A stretch of 44,364 bases of DNA from NCBI RefSeq assembly GCF_001667315.1, contig NZ_LZHT01000007.1:1-44364 (forward strand), given 5' to 3'. The DNA is from Mycobacterium sp. 852002-10029_SCH5224772. GTDB lineage: Bacteria > Actinomycetota > Actinomycetes > Mycobacteriales > Mycobacteriaceae. Of the stretch, positions 8,493 to 21,522 are shown piece by piece; positions within the stretch are counted from its first letter, which is position 1; every line of letters begins with the position of its first letter. Both the position numbers and the translations under genes were made by a program. The notes under the pieces are model-generated. The model saw only the letters and a list, made by a program, of their open reading frames with translations. It had not been told where the DNA came from and did no database searches.

Positions 8493-8840
8493 TTAGAACA
8501 TCGCGGTGAGCGCCGCGTTGGTGTCCGTGTTCAGCGCGCCGACCGACATCAAGATGACGTAGATGATGCCGACGACGATGCCGATGGCCGCCGACCAGAT
8601 CACCCATTTCTTGGCGCTCTCAGCCGACGCCTGCGCCTCGGCGTAGCGACCCTGCGCCCACAACCCGTTGACCTGGCTGGATTTGACGATCGCCACGATC
8701 CCGAACGGAAGACAGCAGAACAGGGTCACCAGAATCGACCACACCAGATAGTTATTCGGCGCTTGGGCGGCCGGCTGCTGCGGCGGGTAACCGGGAGGCG
8801 GCGGCGGGTAACCGGGAGGCGGGGGCGGCGGTTGTGTCAT
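8493..8840 (-). CDS. CD225/dispanin-family membrane protein with proline-tyrosine N-terminus
   Basis: A 115-residue protein. Residues 1-30 are a cytosolic-looking Pro/Tyr repeat (PPPPPPGYPPPPPGYPP). Residues 36-100 are a CD225 domain: NYLVWSILVTLFCCLPFGI (first membrane segment), then KSSQVNGLWAQGRYAEAQA, then a second membrane segment WSAAIGIVVGIIYVILMS. CD225 is the fold of eukaryotic IFITM proteins; bacterial members are uncharacterised. ATG 8840 is chosen because GGAG lies just upstream (complement of 8842-8847), and the domain proteins start at the proline-rich repeat. It is the first gene of the minus-strand run that includes lpqL. Confidence 0.88.
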   Translation of the reverse strand: MTQPPPPPPGYPPPPPGYPPQQPAAQAPNNYLVWSILVTLFCCLPFGIVAIVKSSQVNGLWAQGRYAEAQASAESAKKWVIWSAAIGIVVGIIYVILMSVGALNTDTNAALTAMF

Positions 8841-9177
8841 GGATTCTCCAGTCAAAAGAAGTTAGCTGGCGTAAAGCGGTGCTAACCATACCCGCTCAGC
8901 GTCCCGTCGGCACTAGCAATGAAAAAATCTGCTCCGCACAACGGCGTCCGCGACCCCTCGGCGGCACCAGCGTATCGGCGCGGACACCCGATTATGGGCC
9001 CGTCTCAACATCATTCGGGATCCACCACGGTCAAACGCGCGCGGCCGCCATTGCCCTGGGCCTTTGCAGCTGGGGCCCGAAAACGATTCCCACACAGATA
9101 ATTGCCGCCGGAACGTGTTGCATTACCACGACATATCCCTACTATCCGTGTTAGCAGCGGCCGTTAAGGAGCCATTC
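8841..9177. other. Divergent intergenic region between the CD225 gene and the secreted pair
   Basis: 337 bp without a supported gene. It must hold the promoter of the minus-strand CD225-lpqL run and of the plus-strand secreted genes. A plausible plus-strand promoter is listed separately at 9118-9145, and AAGGAG at about 9166-9171 serves the gene at 9178. Short open frames here have no ribosome binding site or recognisable product. Confidence 0.6.
9118..9145 (+). promoter_or_regulatory. Candidate SigA-type promoter for the secreted gene pair
   Basis: TTGCAT at 9118-9123 and TACTAT at 9140-9145 are separated by 16 bp, which fits a housekeeping mycobacterial promoter. Transcription would start near 9152 and give a short leader containing AAGGAG before ATG 9178. 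This is a sequence match only. Confidence 0.5.
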
Positions 9178-9708
9178 ATGTCTGATTTCAGCAACGCGCT
9201 GAAGGCGGCGATGGCAACGGCGCTCACGGGCGGGTTCGCGTTAGCGGGCAGCGTCACCGCTGCCGCGGACCCCGCCGGCACCGGCAGCTCGTCGGACGTC
9301 AACGCGCTCGCGGCCTCGCTGTCAAAGGGCTACGGCCTGAACAACTGCGCCGCCCAGAACATCGACCGCGGCAGGCAACTGGCCGTACTCACGTGCGGAC
9401 AAAGCCCCGACCCGAAAGGACCGGCGCAGGCCAAGTACGTCCTGTTCACCAATGCCGACAACTTGGCCACCGCGTTCAGGGCCACCATCAAGGAGAACGT
9501 CCTGACGCCGTGCGGGGACGCCAACCAGTCGCCGTCCAGCTGGCACAAGGACGGGTCGAGCGGCAGCGCCGGACAGGCGGCGTGCGGCACATACCAAAAC
9601 GCCGCCGAGATCATCTGGACGACCGACGCCAAAAGCACGCTGAGCTACCTGCGGGCGTCCAACACCGACGTCAATGCGCTCTACCGGTGGTGGCGCGCCA
9701 ACGGCTGA
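9178..9708 (+). CDS. Secreted four-cysteine protein, copy 1 of a tandem pair
   Basis: A 176-residue exported protein with a signal peptide (hydrophobic stretch about residues 9-27, likely cleavage in TAAADP near 30). The mature part has SLSKGYGLNNC, LTCGQSPD, TPCGDANQSP and AACGTYQN (four conserved Cys, probably two disulfides), then IIWTTDAKSTL and the C-terminal VNALYRWWRANG. I do not recognise a named domain; the Cys and WW layout recalls extracellular sensor-like domains of mycobacterial secreted proteins. AAGGAG precedes ATG 9178. The next gene, 80 bp downstream, is a clear duplicate, and the two probably share the promoter at 9118-9145. Confidence 0.85.
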   Translation: MSDFSNALKAAMATALTGGFALAGSVTAAADPAGTGSSSDVNALAASLSKGYGLNNCAAQNIDRGRQLAVLTCGQSPDPKGPAQAKYVLFTNADNLATAFRATIKENVLTPCGDANQSPSSWHKDGSSGSAGQAACGTYQNAAEIIWTTDAKSTLSYLRASNTDVNALYRWWRANG

Positions 9709-9788
9709 CGTCGCCGCCGCGGACCACCCTCACCGGGCAACGAAATACGTTCACCCCTCTTCATTTCCATCAACCGCAGGGAGTCAAA

Positions 9789-10310
9789 ATGTCACATCTG
9801 ATCACCGCGCTGCGCGTCGTGTCGGCCGCAGCCTTCACAGGCGGATTGGTTTTCGCGGGCGGCGCCACCGCACTCGCAGAACCCAACACCGGCAGCGCGA
9901 CAGACATGAACGCGCTGGCCGCTTCGCTGTCGAAGGGCTACGGCCTGAACAACTGCAAGCCACAAGAGCTGACCGAAACCGGTGAACTGGCCGAACTTCT
10001 TTGCGGGCAAAGCCCCGACTCGAACGGACCCGGTTCCGCCGTCTACGCGCTCTTCTCCAACAGCACGAACCTGGGCTCGGCCTTCAGTTCCACCATCAAG
10101 GATGTGTCCCTGGCCGCGTGCGGGGACGCCGGGCAGTCACCGGGGACGTGGAAGCAGGACGGCCAGACCGGCGGGCAGATCGCGTGCGGCACGTACAAGA
10201 ACTACGCGACGTTGACCTGGACGACCGACGCCAAAAACGTGTTGGGTCACCTGACCTCGTCCAACTCCGACGTCAACGCGCTCTACCAGTGGTGGCGCAC
10301 GAACGGCTGA
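9789..10310 (+). CDS. Secreted four-cysteine protein, copy 2 of a tandem pair
   Basis: A 173-residue paralogue of the preceding gene. The signal peptide ends near TALAEP. LAASLSKGYGLNNC, LLCGQSPDSNGP, AACGDAGQSPG, IACGTYKNYATL and DVNALYQWWRTNG match copy 1 block by block, including all four Cys. The divergent part lies between the first and second Cys (KPQELTETGELAE against AAQNIDRGRQLAV), which may be the functional surface. AGGGAG lies just before ATG 9789. The stop is 3 bp from the stop of the convergent SGNH hydrolase. Function unknown. Confidence 0.86.
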   Translation: MSHLITALRVVSAAAFTGGLVFAGGATALAEPNTGSATDMNALAASLSKGYGLNNCKPQELTETGELAELLCGQSPDSNGPGSAVYALFSNSTNLGSAFSSTIKDVSLAACGDAGQSPGTWKQDGQTGGQIACGTYKNYATLTWTTDAKNVLGHLTSSNSDVNALYQWWRTNG

Positions 10311-10313
10311 CGT

Positions 10314-12021
<1,708 letters not shown>

Positions 12022-12026
<5 letters not shown>

Positions 12027-12098
12027 TGGCGCCACTCCTCCTCATCGCTTCGCCCTGCATCGTCGCAGCGCGGATCATTGGCGCCACTCCTCATCGCT
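12022..12098. repeat. Pair of about 25-bp direct repeats duplicating the thiS ribosome binding site and start codon
   Basis: Positions 12074-12098 and 12022-12049 carry the same sequence apart from a 3-nt CTC insertion in the second. Read on the minus strand, each copy contains GATGAGGAG, TGGCGCCA and ATGAT, that is, a ribosome binding site plus ATG. The upstream copy lies over the thiO stop and starts a different reading frame that runs through thiS out of phase. The downstream copy starts the real thiS. Confidence 0.85.
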
Positions 12099-13122
12099 GT
12101 GCTCCCACCGGTGCCAGTTCGGAAACGATCTGTTCGGCCGTCCAGGGCGCCAGTAGGAAACCCGACCGGCCGTGGCCGGCGGCTACCAGTGTGCGCGCGT
12201 CCAGGCGATGCACCAACGGCAGATTGTCGGGCGTCATCGGGCGCAGCCCGGCGCCGCACTCGGCCAGCTCGTATTCCCCCAGCGCCGGCAGCACCGCGCA
12301 CGCGTCGTCGAGAAGGTCCCGCACCCCGGAGACGACCGGGGCGGTGTCGCGCCCGTGTTCGTACTGGGTGGCGCCGACCACCACCCCGTCGGCGCGCGGA
12401 ACCAGGTAGACCTGCCGGCCGTGCACGCGGGCGCGAATAACCCGCTGCGGCAACGGCATACAGCCCTTCCTCCACCGCAGTCGCAGCACTTCGCCCTTCA
12501 CCGGGCGCACCGGCAGGCCGGGCCACAATGCCGGTGCGTCGATGCCGTTGGCGATCACCACCGCGTCGGCCTCGACGTCCGACAGGTCGTGCACCGGCGG
12601 CTCCCACCGCACCCCGAGACGCTCGCACTCCGCCTCCAGCGCGTCGAGCACCGCGCGGTTGTCCACGGCCAGCTCGGTGGGTGCCCGAAAGCCGTGCCGG
12701 ATGCCCTGCGCCAGTAGGGGTTCGACGTCACGGGCGGCCGATTCCCAGACCACCGGGTGTCCCTGCGCGGACAACCAGTCCGCGACGGTGCGCAGATCGG
12801 CGGCGTCGGCGCGGTCGACGGCCACCACCAGCGATTCGCGGGCGGTCACCACCTGCGCCGGCAGGCCGTCTAGGAAACCTCCCTCGCGCCACAACCGCAG
12901 CGACACCAGGCCCAGCCGCAACAGCCGCTCTTCGCCGGGCCAGCCCTCGCTGTGCGGCGCCAGCATGCCGCCGGCGACCCAGGATGCGCCCCGCTCCCCG
13001 CTGCGGTGCACCCGCACCGACCAGCCGGCTTGGGCGGCGCGGCGCGCCACCGCCAGCCCGATGACGCCGCCGCCGATGACGGCCAGCGACCCCAGCGGTG
13101 GGCCCGAGGGCATCCCGGTCAT
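12091..13122 (-). CDS. thiO: Glycine oxidase ThiO
   Basis: A 343-residue FAD-dependent amine oxidase (DAO family) that converts glycine to dehydroglycine for thiazole synthesis. The dinucleotide fold is LAVIGGGVIGLAVARRAAQ (residues 13-31), followed by WVAGGMLAPHSEGW, VVIANGIDAPAL, PVKGEVLRLR, and the C-terminal LVAAGHGRSGFLLAP. ATG 13122 is chosen over the in-frame ATG 13146, which lies inside the TPP riboswitch. AGGGAG at 13131-13136 (complement) sits 8 nt before ATG 13122 and forms the 3' edge of the riboswitch. First gene of the thiOSG operon. Confidence 0.95.
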   Translation of the reverse strand: MTGMPSGPPLGSLAVIGGGVIGLAVARRAAQAGWSVRVHRSGERGASWVAGGMLAPHSEGWPGEERLLRLGLVSLRLWREGGFLDGLPAQVVTARESLVVAVDRADAADLRTVADWLSAQGHPVVWESAARDVEPLLAQGIRHGFRAPTELAVDNRAVLDALEAECERLGVRWEPPVHDLSDVEADAVVIANGIDAPALWPGLPVRPVKGEVLRLRWRKGCMPLPQRVIRARVHGRQVYLVPRADGVVVGATQYEHGRDTAPVVSGVRDLLDDACAVLPALGEYELAECGAGLRPMTPDNLPLVHRLDARTLVAAGHGRSGFLLAPWTAEQIVSELAPVGAQR

Positions 13123-13130
13123 TGTCGAGC

Positions 13131-13225
13131 CTCCCTTCGCCGGCATGATCCGGATCAGGTGTGACGGTAAGGGCAGGTCCTTGCGGCTGCGCCCACTCTC
13201 AGCCCCGCTCCTGGGACTCCCGTGT
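13131..13225 (-). promoter_or_regulatory. TPP (THI-box) riboswitch controlling thiOSG
   Basis: The minus-strand leader has the THI-box landmarks in order: CACGGGAGUCCC at the 5' side, GGGGCUGAGAGUGGG, then ACCUGAUCCGGAUCAUG with CCGGCGAAGGGAGG. The highly conserved CUGAGA and ACCUGAUCYGGAU elements bind thiamine pyrophosphate in this RNA family. The 3' strand of the closing stem includes AGGGAG, which is also the ribosome binding site of thiO. Control is therefore most likely by hiding the site when TPP is bound (translational). Confidence 0.95.
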
Positions 13226-13245
13226 CTGGTAGTTCTCTGCGCTCC

Positions 13246-13263
13246 ACGCTAGCGCGCTAGCGT
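13246..13263. promoter_or_regulatory. 18-bp perfect palindrome holding divergent -10 elements of thiE and thiO
   Basis: ACGCTAGCGCGCTAGCGT is fully self-complementary. Each strand ends with TAGCGT, a TANNNT-type -10. On the plus strand it lies 6 nt before GTG 13270, which gives a leaderless thiE transcript. On the minus strand it lies just upstream of the TPP riboswitch (about 20 nt). One site thus probably drives both directions and could also bind a dimeric regulator. No experiment supports this here. Confidence 0.6.
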
Positions 13264-13269
13264 CTCGGT

Positions 13270-13953
13270 GTGCAGCGTCCCTTTGATCGACGACTCTCCG
13301 CTCTGGCCACCGCGCGGCTGTACCTGTGCACCGACGCGCGTCGCGAGCGCGGCGATCTGGCCGAATTCGCCGACGCCGCCCTGGCCGGCGGCGTGGACAT
13401 CATCCAGCTGCGCGACAAGGGGTCGGCCGGTGAGCACCGGTTCGGGCCGCTGGAGGCGCGCGAGGAGCTGGCCGCGTGCGAGATCCTGGCCGACGCCGCC
13501 CGCCGGCACGGCGCCCTGTTCGCGGTCAACGACCGCGCCGACATCGCCCGCGCGGCCGGCGCCGACGTGCTGCACCTCGGGCAGGGCGACCTGCCGTTGG
13601 ACGTCGCGCGCGACGTCGTCGGGCCCGAGGTGCTGCTCGGCGCGTCCACCCACAGCGCCGACCAGGCCGCCGCGGCGGCGCGCGGTCCGGCGGACTACTT
13701 CTGCGTCGGCCCCTGCTGGCCCACGCCCACCAAGCCGAACCGCGAGGCCCCGGGGCTGCGACTGGTCCGCGCCGCGGCCGGGCTCGGGGCCGACAAGCCG
13801 TGGTTCGCGATCGGTGGCATCGACGCGCAGCGGCTGCCCGAGGTGCTCGACTCCGGCGCCCGCCGCGTCGTAGTGGTGCGGGCGATCACCGCCGCGCCCG
13901 ACCCGCGGGCCGCGGCCCAGCGGCTCAGTTCGGCGCTTGCAGCAGCGAGCTGA
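13270..13953 (+). CDS. thiE: Thiamine-phosphate synthase ThiE
   Basis: A 227-residue TIM-barrel enzyme that joins HMP pyrophosphate to thiazole phosphate. It shows [71 protein letters not shown] and WFAIGGID, which are the usual substrate-contact blocks. GTG 13270 has no ribosome binding site and lies 6 nt after TAGCGT, so a leaderless message is likely. It is divergent from thiO and outside the riboswitch. Its 3' end overlaps the convergent mutT3 by 29 bp. Confidence 0.96.
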   Translation: MQRPFDRRLSALATARLYLCTDARRERGDLAEFADAALAGGVDIIQLRDKGSAGEHRFGPLEAREELAACEILADAARRHGALFAVNDRADIARAAGADVLHLGQGDLPLDVARDVVGPEVLLGASTHSADQAAAAARGPADYFCVGPCWPTPTKPNREAPGLRLVRAAAGLGADKPWFAIGGIDAQRLPEVLDSGARRVVVVRAITAAPDPRAAAQRLSSALAAAS

Positions 13954-14557
13954 TCCGCCGGCTCAGCTGCGACGGCACCTGATCGGCGTCACCGGGCATG
14001 CACCACACGAATACACCGGCCTCGACCTCGATCGTGCGGGGCAGATACTGCCGGCGTTCGTCGCCGTGGCCCAGCGGCAACAGCGCCGGCGCGGTGCGCA
14101 GCCGTTGCCAGCTGGCCGCGAAGCCGGGGTGGAGCGGCAGGTCGGCCACCTCGTCCTCGGCGACCCAGCGCATTTCGGCGCTTTCCCGGTTGGGCACGGT
14201 GTGCAGCAATTCGTCGGCGTCGGCGACGACGGTCGTGTAGCTCCACTGGGTGCCGCCGATCCCGGCGACCTCCGCGGTCACCAGCGTCGCGCGCACGGCG
14301 AGCCGGTCGACGAGCAGGCCAGCCTCCTCGTTCGCTTCGCGGACCGCGGTCTGCTCGGGCGTTTCGTGGCTGTCCCGGGCCCCGCCCGGCAGCCCCCAGG
14401 TCCCGCCCTGATGGCTCCACACCGCGCGATGCTGCAGCAGCACGGCGGGCGTGCCGTCGGGCCGCGGGGCGCGCAGCAGTAAACCGGCGGCGCCGTAGCG
14501 GCCCCAATAATGGGCGCCGCGCTCGGAGATCACCCAACCGTCACCGTCGCCCTGCAC
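13925..14557 (-). CDS. mutT3: Nudix hydrolase MutT3
   Basis: A 210-residue Nudix protein. The Nudix box is complete: G59, E65, R73, E74, E77, E78, G80 in the frame GGARDSHE then [10 protein letters not shown]. Mycobacterial MutT3 hydrolyses oxidised or other nucleoside pyrophosphates for sanitation. The start is GTG 14557 (MQGDGDGWV). It is convergent and overlapping with thiE, the same relation as in M. tuberculosis Rv0413/Rv0414c. It diverges from glnX with 153 bp between them. Confidence 0.92.
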   Translation of the reverse strand: MQGDGDGWVISERGAHYWGRYGAAGLLLRAPRPDGTPAVLLQHRAVWSHQGGTWGLPGGARDSHETPEQTAVREANEEAGLLVDRLAVRATLVTAEVAGIGGTQWSYTTVVADADELLHTVPNRESAEMRWVAEDEVADLPLHPGFAASWQRLRTAPALLPLGHGDERRQYLPRTIEVEAGVFVWCMPGDADQVPSQLSRRISSLLQAPN

Positions 14558-14710
14558 GGATCAAGGATAGGCAGACTTGGTTCTTGGCGGTCTTCGGCGC
14601 GTCGGCAATTGCGTCCGCCTCCACCCATCCACCCGAACATGCTCTTAGACTTCGCTTATAGAGGTCCGTACAGCGAAATCCAGTGGCCAAGAGATGAGGG
14701 CTGATCAAAC

Positions 14711-16029
14711 GTGACGGTTGAGCTGGCGCACCCGTCGACCGAGCCGCAGGGATCGCGGTCACCGGCCGAACCAGCCCATCCGCGCTGGTGGTTCGTCTCG
14801 ACGACGCCGGGCCGGATCCTCACCATCGGCATCGTCTTGGCCGCGCTCGGCGGCGTGAGCGCCTTCGCCACCTCGACCACCATCAACCACCGGCAACAAG
14901 TGCTCACCACGGTGCTCAACCACACCGAGCCGCTGTCGTTCGCCGCCGGGCGGCTCTACACCACGCTGTCGGTGGCAGACGCCGCGGCGGCCACCGCGTT
15001 CATCGCCGAGGCCGAACCGCCGCCCGTGCGGCAGCGCTACGAGCAGGCCATCACCGACGCGGCCGTGGCCGTCACCAGGGCCTCCAGCGGTCTCACCGCC
15101 GAACCACAGGTGCAGCTGCTGGGCCGGATCAACGCCCAGCTGGCCGTCTACACCGGCCTGATCGAAATCGCGCGAACCAACAACCGGGCCGGGAACCCGG
15201 TCGGGTCGTCGTACCTGTCGGAGGCATCGGGGCTGATGCAGTCGACGATCCTGCCCGACGCGGCACGGCTTTACCGGGCCACCTCGCAGCGGGTGGACGT
15301 GGAAACCACCGCGTCGACCCAGATCCCGGCGCCCGTCATCATGATCGTCGCCACCACCGTGGTCTTCGGCGCGTTCTCCCACCGCTGGCTGGCCCGGCGC
15401 ACCCGGCGCCGCATCAACCCGGGCCTGGTCGTGGGTGCGCTCGCTATTCTCGTCATGGTGGTATGGGTCGGAACTGCGCTAACCATCTCTACGACGGCCA
15501 GTCGTAGCGCGAAGGACACCGCCGCCGAATCCCTCAAGACCGTCACCGACGTCGCGATCACCGCCCAGCAAGCGCGCGCCGACGAGACGCTGTCGCTGAT
15601 CCGGCGCGGGGACGAAGAGAAGCGCAAGCAGTCGTTTTATCAGCGCATCGATTCGATGCACCGCCAGCTCGACCAGTACATGTCCCGCAGCGACGCGGTG
15701 GACAAAACGGACCTGGAAGGCGCCGATCAGCTCCTACTGCGCTGGCGGCAGGCCAACGACCGGATCAGCTCGTACATCTCGGTCGGTAACTACCGCGCCG
15801 CCACCCAGGTCGCGCTGGGCAGCAGCGAGGAGGATTCCACCCCGGCGTTCGACAAGCTGGAAGACGAGTTGGTCAAGGCGATGGACCAGGGCCGCATCCA
15901 CCTGCGCAACGACGTCATCAACGCGCGCAGCGGGCTGTCCGGCGCCCAGGTGGGCGGCGTGGTGCTCAGCCTCGGCGCCGCGATCGCGGTGGCGCTGGGC
16001 CTGTGGCCGCGGCTGAAAGAGTATCGATA

Positions 16030-16030
<1 letters not shown>
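14711..16030 (+). CDS. glnX: GlnX, membrane sensor protein of the GlnH-PknG pathway (Rv0412c type)
   Basis: A 439-residue membrane protein, the same length as M. tuberculosis Rv0412c. Membrane segments lie at about 33-56, 198-218, 235-260 and 411-430. The stretch between the first two (about 57-195) is helical and extracytoplasmic, as is the one between the third and fourth. Published work on mycobacteria links GlnX to the periplasmic binding protein GlnH and kinase PknG in sensing aspartate and glutamate (recalled). GTG 14711 follows GAGGG. Its TAA shares a base with the glnH ATG (TAATG), so coupling is very tight. Confidence 0.9.
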
Positions 16031-19286
<3,256 letters not shown>

Positions 19287-19358
19287 GGTTTTGAGTTAGC
19301 GCGTGGCCCCGTCCGTTCCCGGGTTCGCGTGTCCCGGGTTCGCCCGTCGAGTGTGGAA

Positions 19359-19467
19359 CCTGGGCTTTGACTGTGAACACTGGGCGGCGACACGCCGACG
19401 ATCCCCGCCGTGGGCTCACACTCAAAGCCGACGATTCACACTGAAAGCCCAGGATTCACAGTCGATT
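19359..19467. repeat. Inverted and 20-bp tandem repeats between pknG and the DUF559-like gene
   Basis: A 19-base arm at 19359-19377 (CCTGGGCTTTGACTGTGAA) is matched in reverse complement at 19436-19454 with 17 of 19 positions paired, giving a long hairpin between two convergent genes. The right arm also belongs to a tandem array with units starting at 19416, 19436 and 19456 (TCACACTCAAAGCCGACGAT and variants). The stop and last codons of the minus-strand gene are made of this repeat. A role in ending transcription from both sides is possible, but there is no U-run. Confidence 0.75.
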
Positions 19468-20299
19468 TCGCCAGCGCCTCGCGCACCCGGCGGACGATGC
19501 CGGCCGGACGGTCCTCCGCGACCACCCGGATGATGACCCACCCCATCTCTTCGAGCATCTCGATGCGCCGTAGGTCTTTGACGAATTGCCGCCGGTCGGT
19601 GCGGTGTTGATCGCCGTCGTACTCGACGGCCACCAGCGACTCCATCCAGCCCAGGTCGAGGTAGGCGAACGGTATGCCGTCGGCGCCCAACACCGGGATC
19701 TGCGTCTGCGGCCGGGGCAGGCCCGCATCGATGAGAAGCAGCCGCAAATAGCTCTCCCTGGGTGACTGCGCGCCCGGGTCGACCAGGTCGAGCGCGGCCT
19801 CCAATCGCGGCAGCCCGGGCGAGCGAGGGTGCGCCGCCGCGACACGCAGCACGTCACCGGACTTGAAACCCGTCGCCCGCGCGAGCGCGTCCAGCCGCAC
19901 CACCGCCGAGCGAATCGCGCCCCGCCGGCCGATGTCGAAGGCGGTCCGCTCCGGCGCGGTGACCGCGAGCCCATCGCGAACCTGAGTCTCACCGGCGCAC
20001 AGCGTATCCCGGCGCGTCAGCACACCATCGGGGGGACGGGTGTTGGCGTGCATGAGCTCGATCGGGACATCGTCGGGAATCCAGTGGGCGCCGTGCAACG
20101 CAGCCGCGGCGGCTCCCCCGATGACGGCCGTCCGCCCCGACCACAGCCAGGCCGCGCGGATGCGCAGCTCGAGTGAGAGCTCCGCATGCTTCGGCACGTA
20201 GACGTTCGGAAACACGGGCCGGTAGGCCGCCCGCAGCTGGTGGCGACTCAGCCGTCCCGACGCCAATTCCTCGCTGCCGATGAACGGCACTTGCCTCAT
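19436..20299 (-). CDS. DUF559/AbiEi-like protein with VSR-type endonuclease fold
   Basis: A 287-residue protein of a multi-copy mycobacterial family. The N-terminal half has the AbiEi-antitoxin-like pattern (RLSRHQLRAAYRPVFPNVYVP, then GGAAAAALHGAHWI). The C-terminal part resembles DUF559/VSR: SPRESYLRLLLIDAGLP, AYLDLGWMESLVAVEYDGDQHR, then RRIEMLEEMGWVIIRV, with D and E-x-D at PD-(D/E)XK positions. Function is unknown. The start is ambiguous: ATG 20299 (MRQVPFIGSEE) is favoured, while ATG 20311 is possible; neither has a clear ribosome binding site. The last residues (TVNPGLSV) are encoded by a repeat. It lies 59 bp downstream of ackA. Confidence 0.78.
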   Translation of the reverse strand: MRQVPFIGSEELASGRLSRHQLRAAYRPVFPNVYVPKHAELSLELRIRAAWLWSGRTAVIGGAAAAALHGAHWIPDDVPIELMHANTRPPDGVLTRRDTLCAGETQVRDGLAVTAPERTAFDIGRRGAIRSAVVRLDALARATGFKSGDVLRVAAAHPRSPGLPRLEAALDLVDPGAQSPRESYLRLLLIDAGLPRPQTQIPVLGADGIPFAYLDLGWMESLVAVEYDGDQHRTDRRQFVKDLRRIEMLEEMGWVIIRVVAEDRPAGIVRRVREALAKSTVNPGLSV

Positions 20300-20358
20300 G
20301 CCGCGAACCATCGCACGTCGACCGCGGTCCGCGAGCACTTCGGTGCACAGGGCGGCCG

Positions 20359-21522
20359 CTAGTACCCCGCCAGTACGTTCACGCAGTCACGGGCGATGGC
20401 GAGTTCTTCGTTGGTCGGGACCACCAGCACGGCGATCGGTGAATCGTCGGCGGAGATCTGGCGCGCGCCCTTGCCCCCGGCGAGGTTGCGGCGCTCGTCG
20501 AGCACGATGCCCAGTTCCTCCATGCCGGCGACCGCGTCGCGGCGCACCGCGGCGTCGTTCTCGCCGATTCCGGCGGTGAAGCTGATGACATCGGTGTGTC
20601 CCAGCACCGCCAGGTAGGCGCCGATGTACTTGCGCAACCGATGCGTAAAGACGCTGTAGGCCAATTGCGCTGGCTCGTCACCGGATTCGATCATCGTGCG
20701 CAGCCGCCGAAAGTCACGCTCGCCGGACAGTCCCCACACCCCGGACCGCTGGTTGAGCATGGTCTCGACGTCATCGACGCCCATCTTGGCCGTGTGGCAC
20801 AGGTAGCTGACGACGCTGGGATCGATGTCCCCGCTGCGGGTTCCCATCACCAACCCCTCCAGCGGAGTCAGGCCCATCGAGGTGTCGATCGGCCGGTTGC
20901 CGGCGATCGCCGAGGCCGAGCACCCGTTACCCAGATGCAGCACAATCTGTTTCAGGTCGCCGGTCGACCTGTCCAGGAAGGCGGCGGCCTGCTCGCTGAC
21001 GTAGCGGTGCGAGGTGCCGTGGAACCCATACCGGCGGATCTGATACCGCTGCGCCAGTTCCCGGTCGATGGCATAGGTCGCGGCCGCGGGCGGCAGGTCG
21101 TGGAAGAACCCGGTGTCGAAGACCGCGATGTGCGGGATGTCGGGCAACAGCCTTCGCGCGACCTCGATCCCCTTGAGTGCGGGCGGATTATGCAGTGGCG
21201 CCAAGTTCGACAGTTCGTCGAGCCGGGTGATCACCGCATCGTTCAGCAGGGTGGGTTCATAGAAGGTGTTGCCGCCGTGCACTACTCGGTGGCCCACCGC
21301 GACGACGCCGCAAGTGTTCAGGTCGATGCCGTCGCCGGCCAGCGCGTCGAACGCGTGACGCAGCGCCGCGTCATGGTCGGGAACCGGCGACCCCGCTTCT
21401 GAAATCCGCTCCACGAGGCCGGTCGAGAGTGCCGTGCCCGAATCGGGATCGACCAGTTGAAACTTCAGAGACGACGAGCCGGAGTTGATGACGAGCACCA
21501 GGCGCGCGCTGTCACTTCCCAT
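20359..21522 (-). CDS. ackA: Acetate kinase AckA
   Basis: A 387-residue acetate kinase making acetyl phosphate from acetate and ATP, or the reverse. Markers are [14 protein letters not shown] at the N-terminus, [52 protein letters not shown] and [11 protein letters not shown] 21522 lies 11 bp inside the 3' end of pta, indicating translational coupling. Length agrees with the family. Confidence 0.97.
   Translation of the reverse strand: MGSDSARLVLVINSGSSSLKFQLVDPDSGTALSTGLVERISEAGSPVPDHDAALRHAFDALAGDGIDLNTCGVVAVGHRVVHGGNTFYEPTLLNDAVITRLDELSNLAPLHNPPALKGIEVARRLLPDIPHIAVFDTGFFHDLPPAAATYAIDRELAQRYQIRRYGFHGTSHRYVSEQAAAFLDRSTGDLKQIVLHLGNGCSASAIAGNRPIDTSMGLTPLEGLVMGTRSGDIDPSVVSYLCHTAKMGVDDVETMLNQRSGVWGLSGERDFRRLRTMIESGDEPAQLAYSVFTHRLRKYIGAYLAVLGHTDVISFTAGIGENDAAVRRDAVAGMEELGIVLDERRNLAGGKGARQISADDSPIAVLVVPTNEELAIARDCVNVLAGY

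Noticed and set aside
9071..9105. Zur-like box (CGAAAACGATTCCCACAC) upstream of the secreted pair
   Set aside because: Only the left half resembles the mycobacterial Zur consensus and the dyad is missing.
19416..19475. CRISPR-like array of TCACA units
   Set aside because: Units are directly joined without spacers, only 2.5 copies exist, and no cas genes are near.
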